Source of the DNA: Pirellulaceae bacterium
GTDB lineage: Bacteria; Planctomycetota; Planctomycetia; Pirellulales; Pirellulaceae
Length of the DNA stretch: 5,254 nucleotides
Reading direction: 5' to 3'
Assembly: GCA_030744095.1 (NCBI GenBank)
Contig: JASLRF010000257.1
Span: forward strand, 1-5,254
Positions 1 through 4,591 of this stretch are shown here, in pieces. The notes below the pieces were generated by a model. It saw only the letters and a program-made list of their open reading frames with translations. It ran no database searches and was not told the DNA's origin. Made by a program: the position numbers and the translations under genes. Positions within the stretch are counted from its first letter, which is position 1. Each line of letters starts with the position of its first letter.

Positions 1-173
1 ACGCCCAAATCCGAAGCGCATTCGTGGTCTGCGGCGATGTGTCGTTTGAAGATGCCCGTCTTCGAGTAAATCAAGTCGAGATCCCACGATGGAAACTTCA
101 ATTTGAGATCATCATTTGTCTCAACTTTTTCGGGAAGATAGACCGAGATCGGGCCAATTGCTGCGTATTTCAC
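1..173 (-). CDS. Ketoacyl-ACP synthase III (FabH-like), N-terminal part, runs off left edge
   Basis: Only 57 codons plus two bases are inside the window. The peptide opens with K-Y-A-A-I-G-P, then ISVYLPEKVETNDDL (residues 9-23), and continues with FPSWDLDLIYSKTGIFKRHI (residues 27-46) and an AADHE..SDLG segment. This is the start of the thiolase fold of the KAS III family (pattern 'YLPE..(v/t)TN.dL ... k.GI.eRHIA...E..SD'). The version with FP.W..D.I..K.GI resembles FabH paralogues found in surface polysaccharide or special lipid clusters more than the housekeeping enzyme; that is inference from memory. KAS III enzymes condense acyl-CoA with malonyl-ACP. The catalytic Cys-His-Asn lie outside the window. 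GTG at 173 is chosen because it is the first usual start after an in-frame TGA (236-234) and fits the family N-terminus; no clear Shine-Dalgarno is visible. A G7 run upstream could hide a longer N-terminus (see findings). Confidence 0.75.
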   Translation of the reverse strand, partial: MKYAAIGPISVYLPEKVETNDDLKLKFPSWDLDLIYSKTGIFKRHIAADHECASDLG

Positions 174-335
174 AGGGAGCGTCTCAACCGTCTCTGGAAG
201 CAGGTGGTCGGAAAAGTGGTCCGGGGGGGAGAGTCATTTTAGGGCGACTGGACATGTAGATCTCGCCAGTGACGAGATCCGCGAAGGTGCCAATGGTCCA
301 TCGAGCCAAGTGATCTGCTAGCAGGCTGGCCACCT

Positions 336-365
336 AACATTCACACCATAACGAGCCGATGTCAA
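336..365 (-). promoter_or_regulatory. Possible leftward promoter for the fabH-like gene
   Basis: On the minus strand a perfect -35 box TTGACA (365-360) is followed after 18 bp by AATGTT (341-336), which matches only three of six -10 consensus bases. Start of transcription would fall near 329, giving a leader of about 155 nt to GTG 173. The -35 is convincing, the -10 is weak, and the -10 overlaps one arm of the inverted repeat at 339-346. Confidence 0.3.
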
Positions 366-407
366 CTGGTCAATCGGATCGTTGCTGGCGAATAAACACG
401 TGTGAAT
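339..407. repeat. 8-bp inverted repeat ATTCACAC / GTGTGAAT flanking the promoter gap
   Basis: ATTCACAC at 339-346 and its exact reverse complement GTGTGAAT at 400-407 are separated by 53 bp. One arm sits on the weak leftward -10 and the other ends 5 bp before the rightward -35. The arrangement fits two half-sites or a looped operator for a regulator shared by the divergent genes, but eight bases can also match by chance. Confidence 0.35.
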
Positions 408-412
408 TTCTC

Positions 413-440
413 TTGACGCAACTGGAACCCTGGCTATACT
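413..440 (+). promoter_or_regulatory. Sigma70-type promoter for the cpsB-like operon
   Basis: TTGACG (413-418, five of six consensus) and TATACT (435-440, five of six) are separated by 16 bp, followed by a GC-rich discriminator CCGCCCGCC. Transcription should start near 446-447, leaving a leader of about 107 nt before the TTG start at 554. The near-consensus boxes suggest a strong constitutive promoter unless a repressor acts on the symmetric sequences just upstream. It is the best promoter visible in the window. Confidence 0.65.
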
Positions 441-503
441 CCGCCCGCCTTAATTCGGCTCTTTGCTGACGCGAACTGGATTCCATCAGGTCCAATTCCG
501 CCC
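413..503 (+). repeat. Imperfect tandem duplication covering the promoter
   Basis: TTGACGC-AACTGGA at 413-426 recurs as CTGACGCGAACTGGA at 466-480, and both copies are followed at similar distance by TCCGCCC (440-446 and 497-503). The second copy lacks the TATACT box (TCCAAT lies in the equivalent place) and has a few extra bases. It may be a decayed promoter duplication or a second binding site for a factor that overlaps the -35. Confidence 0.35.
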
Positions 504-543
504 TTGGTTTGATCGGGGCGACCAACCGGTTGACTTTCAAAAT

Positions 544-548
544 AGGTG
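544..548 (+). promoter_or_regulatory. Ribosome binding site selecting TTG 554
   Basis: AGGTG lies five bases before TTG 554. It favours this start over the in-frame TTG codons at 509 and 530, which have no comparable purine-rich site. The protein then opens ten residues before the first metal-binding histidine, the usual position in this family. Confidence 0.5.
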
Positions 549-553
549 TCATC

Positions 554-1354
554 TTGCGGTTCGATCCAAGCTTTGTCGACATCCACTGTCACATGCTACC
601 CGACATCGATGACGGTGCTAAATCGTTGCAAGAATCACTCGCCATGGCGGAGATCGCCGTGGCCGACGGAATTCGAACCATGATTGTGACTCCACATCAG
701 AACGGTTCCTATGCGCATAATCGGGGCGACGCCATTCGTCAGCGCGTCGTAGAGTTACAAGAACAACTGGAACAGCATCACATCCCCTTGATCGTGCTGC
801 CCGGCGCTGATGTGCGGATTGAAGACGGCATGATTGAGGGACTGCGGGCCGGGGACGTACTGACCCTGGGCGATCTCGGCAGACATGTCTTGCTGGAACT
901 TCCTCACGAATTGTATTTTCCGCTGGAACGTGTGCTCGACGAACTCGCCACGATCGATATGGTTGGCGTGCTTTCGCATCCGGAGCGCAACCAGGGGATC
1001 CTCAAGCAACCCTCACTTGTCGAGTCACTTGTCGAATACGGTTGTCTGATGCAGATCACCGCTGGCAGCCTTATGGGGACGTTTGGCAGGCCGTGCCAAG
1101 AGATGTCTGAGTGGATGCTCAAGCGTGGATTGGTGCAGTTCATTGCCACTGACGCACATGGACCGCGGTCGAGACGACCGCTGATTCGTCGCGCTTACGA
1201 ATACACGGCAGAGTTGGTCGGCGAAGACACCGCCAATACCTTGTGCTGTGCCAACTCGGCTGCTGTTTCCGCGGGTGACGACGTTTTCCCTATACAACCC
1301 CGGATCAAGAAAATCGACATTCCGAGCTGGTTCTCGTGGCGAAAGGCAGGCTAG
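554..1354 (+). CDS. PHP-domain tyrosine phosphatase, CpsB/CapC/YwqE type
   Basis: A 266-residue protein from TTG 554, close to the usual 240-260 of the family. The PHP metal-binding motifs are all present in order: D-I-H-C-H-x-L-P-x-I-D-D-G at 9-21 (His11, His13), V-T-P-H at 45-48, G-A-D-V at 84-87, L-L-E-L-P with Glu115, S-H-P-E-R-N at 141-146, and T-D-A-H-G at 199-203. Characterised members (Streptococcus CpsB, Bacillus YwqE) are manganese-dependent phosphatases that remove phosphate from the tyrosine kinase controlling capsule or exopolysaccharide export. The matching BY-kinase/Wzc gene is not in this window, so the substrate is inferred. The last 20 residues are basic and Trp-rich (about 245-266) and look like an added tail. 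The gene is first behind the promoter at 413-440 and is probably translationally coupled to the next gene, which begins one base after its TAG. The protein is expected to be cytoplasmic. Confidence 0.88.
   Translation: MRFDPSFVDIHCHMLPDIDDGAKSLQESLAMAEIAVADGIRTMIVTPHQNGSYAHNRGDAIRQRVVELQEQLEQHHIPLIVLPGADVRIEDGMIEGLRAGDVLTLGDLGRHVLLELPHELYFPLERVLDELATIDMVGVLSHPERNQGILKQPSLVESLVEYGCLMQITAGSLMGTFGRPCQEMSEWMLKRGLVQFIATDAHGPRSRRPLIRRAYEYTAELVGEDTANTLCCANSAAVSAGDDVFPIQPRIKKIDIPSWFSWRKAG
1344..1350 (+). promoter_or_regulatory. Ribosome binding site for the protease-like gene, inside the cpsB-like gene
   Basis: AGGCAGG lies five bases before TTG 1356 and within the last codons of the preceding gene. 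It supports TTG 1356 as start rather than the longer reading from 1248, which would overlap the phosphatase gene by over 100 bp, and implies translational coupling. Confidence 0.5.
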
Positions 1355-1355
1355 A

Positions 1356-2138
1356 TTGCGTCGTCCGCTGAGGATCATCGAATTCACGCTCGCGTTCCAA
1401 ATACTAGGGCTCTCGGCACTCCACACGGAGGAGCGTTGGCCCGATGAACGGACCTTGTTCCCTTTTGTCCTGCACGCCGATTTCTCACTTGACGGGCAAC
1501 GCGGTTTGATTGACCAAATGGCACGTTTGCAGCAAGATCTCAGCAGCACACTGGGCGTCCAATCGTCGCAAGAGTCCATCCATCTGTTCTTGTTCCAACG
1601 TCGAAATACCTATCAGAATTATATCAAGGAGCACTTCACCAACTTGCCCTACCGGCGGGCCTTGTACATCAAAGAGCGCGGCCCCGGGATGGTCTTTGCC
1701 TACCGGCACGATGATTTCGAAACGGACGTGCGTCACGAAAGCACTCATGCGTTGCTGCACGGTGCACTGCCAATGGTGCCGCTTTGGTTAGACGAAGGCC
1801 TGGCCGAGTACTTTGAAGTTCCCCCGCAGAAGCGAGTTTACGGCAATGAACATCTTGGAAAACTGAAGTGGCACGCCCGCTTCGGCAAGCTTCCCAAAAT
1901 CGAACGACTGGAACAAATCGATTCGATCAGCCGAATGGGTCAAACGGAATACCGCGAAGCATGGGCTTGGGTGCATTTTATGATCCACGGTCCGCAGGCC
2001 GCACGTGAAGAACTCCGTGACTATCTGGCGGACATTCAAGCGCATTCGCCACCCGGCATTCTCAGCAAGCGACTGCGGCGTCGGATCCTGGATCTAGATA
2101 GTCAGTTGAGCATTCACTTAAGAACTTGGAAGAAATAG
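1356..2138 (+). CDS. HExxH zinc metalloprotease-like protein (DUF1570 / peptidase MA-like)
   Basis: A 260-residue protein from TTG 1356. The gluzincin signature is clear: H-E-S-T-H at 127-131 followed by W-L-D-E-G-L-A-E-Y-F-E at 144-154. His127 and His131 would bind zinc, Glu128 would be the catalytic base, and Glu147 in the E-G-L-A-E-Y part would be the third ligand. This layout matches the peptidase MA/DUF1570 group, which is widespread in planctomycetes and has no firmly known substrate. A second conserved-looking part, R-E-A-W-A-W-V-H-F at about 200-208, probably packs against the active-site helix. The N-terminus has two arginines followed by a hydrophobic stretch at about 7-22 (IIEFTLAFQILGLSAL), so a signal sequence or anchor is likely, although no good cleavage site is seen. 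The gene starts one base after the phosphatase stop, hence one transcript. Proteolytic activity is inferred from the motif; an inactive scaffold cannot be excluded. Confidence 0.75.
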   Translation: MRRPLRIIEFTLAFQILGLSALHTEERWPDERTLFPFVLHADFSLDGQRGLIDQMARLQQDLSSTLGVQSSQESIHLFLFQRRNTYQNYIKEHFTNLPYRRALYIKERGPGMVFAYRHDDFETDVRHESTHALLHGALPMVPLWLDEGLAEYFEVPPQKRVYGNEHLGKLKWHARFGKLPKIERLEQIDSISRMGQTEYREAWAWVHFMIHGPQAAREELRDYLADIQAHSPPGILSKRLRRRILDLDSQLSIHLRTWKK

Positions 2139-2215
2139 GGTGTTCGACGCATACTGCATTGCCTGCTAATCATAGCGGCAGTGTGGCAATTGTGGAGCAA
2201 TTTTTTGGGCCAACG

Positions 2216-2223
2216 AGGAGGTG
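2216..2223 (+). promoter_or_regulatory. Perfect Shine-Dalgarno for the first secreted paralogue
   Basis: AGGAGGTG lies six to eight bases before ATG 2230. It decides the start in favour of ATG 2230, because the in-frame GTG at 2221 is part of the site itself. It is the strongest ribosome binding site in the window and suggests high translation of this secreted protein compared with the two TTG-started genes upstream. Confidence 0.75.
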
Positions 2224-2229
2224 TTTATC

Positions 2230-2742
2230 ATGAAGTTACTTCGACTGTTCGTCGTTGTGGTTACAATCGCAAGTGTTTGCACGTCGCAAGTTGCAACGGC
2301 AGCACCGCCACCATTTCGCGGAACTGAAAGTGGCAACCTGGCATTGATCATTCAGGATGTTGCCCTGAACCCCGGCGGCAAGCTGGCCATTCAGGTTGTC
2401 GATCCACAGGGAAAACCGCACGCCGGAACGCCAATCAAGGTTCGCAAAGCGGGTACCACCGTCCATCATTCCATGACTGGGAAGGATGGCCAGATTGTCT
2501 TGTCGCGGTTGAGGCCCGGTGTTTACGAAATCACGTCTGGGGCGCGCGGCGGAATCTACCGTCTATGGGCACCACAAACGGCACCGCCGCAAGCAACCAC
2601 CGGCATCCTGCTGACTGACGACGGCGGAGTCGTGAGAGGATCGCGAGGCGGTTGGCAGAAAGCAGCCCTCATCGGCGGGGTGATCATTACCTCGGGAGTT
2701 CTCGGTGGCGTCATCGGTTACAACCTAAAGGACGCGAGCTAG
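2230..2742 (+). CDS. Small secreted, membrane-tethered protein with carboxypeptidase-regulatory/CnaB-like domain (paralogue 1)
   Basis: A 170-residue protein of unknown function. It has a signal peptide (M-K-L-L-R, hydrophobic core 6-20, A-T-A at 22-24 as a likely cleavage site). A beta-sandwich segment of the carboxypeptidase-regulatory type follows at about 42-112: a G-K-L-A-I-Q-V-V-D-P-Q-G-K-P start, then T-G-K-D-G at 83-87 and L-R-P-G-V-Y-E at 94-100. Next are G-I-Y-R-L-W-A-P-Q-T-A-P-P at 108-120, a short Gly-rich linker, and a hydrophobic helix at about 146-165. Together this predicts a periplasmic or surface domain held in the membrane by its C-terminus. The paralogue at 3033-3539 has the same order and the same WAP-x-TAPP block. 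It lies 91 bp after the protease-like gene; a weak 5-bp hairpin with a T-run in that gap is not a convincing terminator, so readthrough is possible. Transport, adhesive and scaffold roles are all open. Confidence 0.8.
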   Translation: MKLLRLFVVVVTIASVCTSQVATAAPPPFRGTESGNLALIIQDVALNPGGKLAIQVVDPQGKPHAGTPIKVRKAGTTVHHSMTGKDGQIVLSRLRPGVYEITSGARGGIYRLWAPQTAPPQATTGILLTDDGGVVRGSRGGWQKAALIGGVIITSGVLGGVIGYNLKDAS

Positions 2743-3032
2743 CCGACTCATAATGCGTAAGATGGGTCAAGTTTTTCGAGGGAAACGGAAACGCTCATCA
2801 AAGGGGACCGGTGGACCCGACGTTTTGAGGAGCAAGACTTCACCTCGATTAGCCTCACGGCAATCACCACCAGCGATTGAATGGTCGCATATCCCGCGAA
2901 AATCGGGTTCCAATTCGATCGCGCGAATCGCCAGAAGAAACAGTCCACTTTAGCTGAAGTCCAACATCGCGTTCGACCGATACCTATTTCGGTGGAATTC
3001 TCAGCGTGTTGTTTTGGAAACAGGTGGTGGAT
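2743..3032 (+). other. Intergenic region between the two secreted paralogues
   Basis: 290 bp without a supportable gene. Both strands have a frame of 66 codons over almost the same bases (about 2748-2953), but neither has a ribosome binding site or recognisable domain. Three small hairpins are visible: CCCG/CGGG at 2893-2907, ATTCG/CGAAT at 2913-2928, and ACCGA/TCGGT at 2976-2993. None is followed by a T-run, so no terminator for the first paralogue is seen. The length suggests that the second paralogue has its own promoter or a long leader, but no box pair was good enough to call. Confidence 0.5.
3022..3027 (+). promoter_or_regulatory. Ribosome binding site for the second secreted paralogue
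   Basis: AGGTGG lies five bases before ATG 3033. It decides for ATG 3033 over the in-frame GTG at 3006, and the chosen start gives a normal signal peptide beginning M-K-R-K. Confidence 0.6.
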
Positions 3033-3539
3033 ATGAAGCGAAAATCAATATTTCGGACATTAGTTACCAGTCTCTGCTGCACAATGCTACTCTCTGGGCA
3101 ACTGGCTCAGGCAGCCGGACCAGCCTTCCTAACGGCATCACGTGTCGCTGACGTGGCGCTTACTTCCACTGGGGAGTTGCGCGGGCAAGTGCTCAACGCC
3201 GAAGGCGTCCCACAGACCCAGGTCAAGGTTGCGATCGGCCAAACAAGTCAGCAGCCAACCTTCGTCTCGACGGACGAGGATGGCCGATTCGCCGTCCGAG
3301 GCCTTTCGGCAGGCATCTATCAGGTGCAAACCTCGCACGGCAACGGCGTGTACCGCGTTTGGGCTCCACACACCGCACCGCCCTCGGCACAGCCAGGCGT
3401 GTTGGTGGTCAACCACGGTCAAATCGCGCGTGGCTATGGCGGAAATGGTGGCGCTAACTGGTTAGCGAATCCGTGGGTGATGGGGGGGATTGTCGCTGCC
3501 GCGATTGCCATCCCGTTGGCCATCGATTCGGGCAGCTAA
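3033..3539 (+). CDS. Small secreted, membrane-tethered protein with carboxypeptidase-regulatory/CnaB-like domain (paralogue 2)
   Basis: A 168-residue protein of unknown function with the same architecture as the gene at 2230-2742. It has a signal peptide (M-K-R-K-S, hydrophobic core about 8-22, A-Q-A at 25-27 before the cleavage point). The beta-sandwich segment spans about 40-110: D-V-A-L at 40-43, G-E-L-R-G-Q-V-L-N-A-E-G-V-P at 47-60, T-D-E-D-G-R-F at 80-86, and L-S-A-G-I-Y at 91-96. The block G-V-Y-R-V-W-A-P-H-T-A-P-P is at 105-117, followed by G-Y-G-G-N-G-G and a C-terminal hydrophobic helix at about 147-164. The shared anchor residues show a tandem duplication, while the rest has diverged strongly, so the copies probably have separate roles or partners. 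Cys15 and Cys16 lie in the signal peptide core and are not followed by a lipobox arrangement, so a lipoprotein is unlikely. It is the last gene before the terminator at 3601-3634. Confidence 0.8.
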   Translation: MKRKSIFRTLVTSLCCTMLLSGQLAQAAGPAFLTASRVADVALTSTGELRGQVLNAEGVPQTQVKVAIGQTSQQPTFVSTDEDGRFAVRGLSAGIYQVQTSHGNGVYRVWAPHTAPPSAQPGVLVVNHGQIARGYGGNGGANWLANPWVMGGIVAAAIAIPLAIDSGS

Positions 3540-3600
3540 ACAGTCAGCCAACGAATAGATCGGACATCCATCCGGGCCCGATTCGTAATCGAATCAGTTC

Positions 3601-3634
3601 AAGCGTGCACGCCATTGGTGTGCACGCTTTTTTT
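3601..3634 (+). terminator. Rho-independent terminator after the secreted-protein genes
   Basis: AAGCGTGCAC (3601-3610) and GTGCACGCTT (3620-3629) form a perfect 10-bp stem with a nine-base loop, and the T-run extends from 3628 to 3634. It works for plus-strand transcripts only, since no matching A-run lies on the left. A second perfect hairpin, GATTCG-TAAT-CGAATC at 3580-3595, stands just before it and may help fold or protect the 3' end. The convergent kinase gene ends about 100 bp further right and has no evident terminator of its own in this gap. Confidence 0.9.
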
Positions 3635-3737
3635 GCGACCGATGCATCGGACATGCCTGCCTCCTGGTGCGCCACGCAGATCGAAGAGGAGACAGATCGA
3701 TCGCCGGCGGCAGCGCACAGTGTTTACAACAAGCTCG

Positions 3738-4472
3738 TTAGCTAATCCGTTTGGGTGTTGGGAATTCGATGGTGAACTTCGTGCCGTGCCCAACGACACT
3801 GTCCACATCAATGCGACCTCCGTGCGCATCAATAATGCGTTGAGTCATCGGCAGCCCTAGCCCAGATCCTCCGTTCTTTGTCGAATAGAAGGGATCAAAC
3901 ATGTGGATCGCGGTATTTTGATCCATGCCACATCCGTTATCGATCAAATCGAGCGCCACCCCAAACAGTGTCTGCCGAGTTCGAACTTCCAGCCGTCCTC
4001 CATCTGGCATCGCTTCCAGCGAGTTCTTCACCAGATTAACCAGCGCCGCCTGCAACATCTGCGGTTCCAACAAGATGCTGGGTAGATCTCGATCGAGGTA
4101 CCGAATCACCTCGATCTCGGATTCGCGGGCCTGCAGATCGAACAAGTCCAAGACCCTCTCCAGCTGTTCGTCCAGGCTCCCCGCGTGCAGGTCCAGCTTG
4201 CACAGCCGAACAAAACGCAGAAAATCGTTCAGCAGATTTTCGAGCCGTTCGCATTGGCTGCGAACCAAGTCGACTTTCGAAACAGCGCGCCGCTCGCGCT
4301 GCGTTTCGGGCTCCGCGAAATCCTCACCTAGCAAGTCCATGTTCATGCGAATTACGGACAGCGGGTTTTTGATCTCGTGGGCCAACGAACCGGCCATCTC
4401 CGCCAATTCGTCGTAGTTTGATTGCAAACGTTCGTTGAGCTGTTCGGCGCTTTCGTGTTCTTCGGCTGGCAT
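3738..4472 (-). CDS. Compact sensor histidine kinase without a sensor domain (HisKA + HATPase_c)
   Basis: A 244-residue protein from ATG 4472-4470. It has the complete kinase core: H-box A-H-E-I-K-N-P-L at 31-38 with phosphoacceptor His32, N-box N-L-V-K-N-S-L-E-A at 146-154, D-box D-L-I-D-N-G-C-G-M at 175-183, F-box F-D-P-F-Y-S-T-K at 192-199, and G-box G-G-S-G-L-G-L at 201-207. It resembles the NtrB/ZraS/AtoS group in its core. Only about 25 residues precede the H-box, probably a short helix, so there is no transmembrane, PAS or GAF domain; the signal must come from a partner protein or be cytoplasmic. No response regulator is in the window. The only alternative start in this frame is GTG 4502, because an in-frame TGA lies at 4541-4539. 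The start has no Shine-Dalgarno and sits immediately after the pnp terminator stem, which is unusual. The gene is convergent with the secreted-protein genes. Confidence 0.9.
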   Translation of the reverse strand: MPAEEHESAEQLNERLQSNYDELAEMAGSLAHEIKNPLSVIRMNMDLLGEDFAEPETQRERRAVSKVDLVRSQCERLENLLNDFLRFVRLCKLDLHAGSLDEQLERVLDLFDLQARESEIEVIRYLDRDLPSILLEPQMLQAALVNLVKNSLEAMPDGGRLEVRTRQTLFGVALDLIDNGCGMDQNTAIHMFDPFYSTKNGGSGLGLPMTQRIIDAHGGRIDVDSVVGHGTKFTIEFPTPKRIS

Positions 4473-4475
4473 AAT

Positions 4476-4510
4476 AAAAACGCAACCCGGCGCGAAACAC
4501 ACCGGGTTGC
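4476..4510 (-). terminator. Rho-independent terminator after pnp
   Basis: On the minus strand GCAACCCGG (from 4510 to 4502) pairs perfectly with CCGGGTTGC (from 4490 to 4482) around an 11-base loop, followed by G and five T (4480-4476), then ATT. The stem is 9 bp and GC-rich. It lies about 82 bases after the pnp stop, and the kinase ATG begins only nine bases after the stem, so the T-run is also the kinase leader. A smaller hairpin, TCCGG/CCGGA at 4555-4572, lies between pnp and this terminator. Confidence 0.85.
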
Positions 4511-4591
4511 CAAACTTGGGACCTTCGACAACAACAGGTCAACGAGCACCTCGTTCCGGCTAAACCACCGGACGGGGCACATCAAACCACT

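Larger units (their letters stand above)
174..553. other. Divergent intergenic region between fabH-like and cpsB-like genes
   Basis: About 380 bp with no convincing gene. It separates two divergently transcribed genes that could both serve surface polysaccharide synthesis. It contains a strong rightward promoter (413-440), a tentative leftward promoter (336-365), an inverted repeat pairing the two (339-346 with 400-407), an 8-bp palindrome ACACGTGT (396-403) about 9 bp upstream of the rightward -35, and an imperfect tandem duplication (413-446 and 466-503). The part 184-333, read on the minus strand, has an open frame from GTG 333 to TGA 186-184 that looks mildly coding-like but has no recognised homology. 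The rightward leader, from about 447 to 553, is roughly 107 nt and can form short hairpins, for example CGCCC (499-503 area) with GGGCG (about 516-520); no known riboswitch was recognised. Confidence 0.6.

Noticed and set aside
24..242. Plus-strand open frame of 72 codons at the left edge.
   Set aside because: It lies antisense to the FabH-like N-terminus, which has clear family motifs. The plus-strand peptide has no recognisable domain or ribosome binding site.
1025..1579. Long minus-strand open frame of 184 codons.
   Set aside because: It spans the antisense of the CpsB-like and protease-like genes, both of which carry intact catalytic motifs. Its peptide is Ser/Arg/Cys-rich without a domain, typical of a shadow frame.
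2188..2206. AATTG/CAATT hairpin followed by T-run after the protease-like gene.
   Set aside because: The stem is only 5 bp and AT-rich, so it is too weak to call a terminator, although it may reduce readthrough slightly.
2748..2953. Two overlapping 66-codon frames, one on each strand, between the secreted paralogues.
   Set aside because: Neither has a Shine-Dalgarno or recognisable domain. The plus-strand one is a very basic, low-information peptide. Chance opening is more likely.
3925..4416. Plus-strand frame of 163 codons opposite the histidine kinase.
   Set aside because: Ser/Arg-rich shadow of a kinase gene that shows every catalytic box on the minus strand.
4514..4542. TTGACC (4542-4537, minus strand) as a -35 for a kinase promoter.
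   Set aside because: At 16-18 bp spacing no sequence resembles a -10 box (CCAAGT and neighbours), so the promoter cannot be supported.
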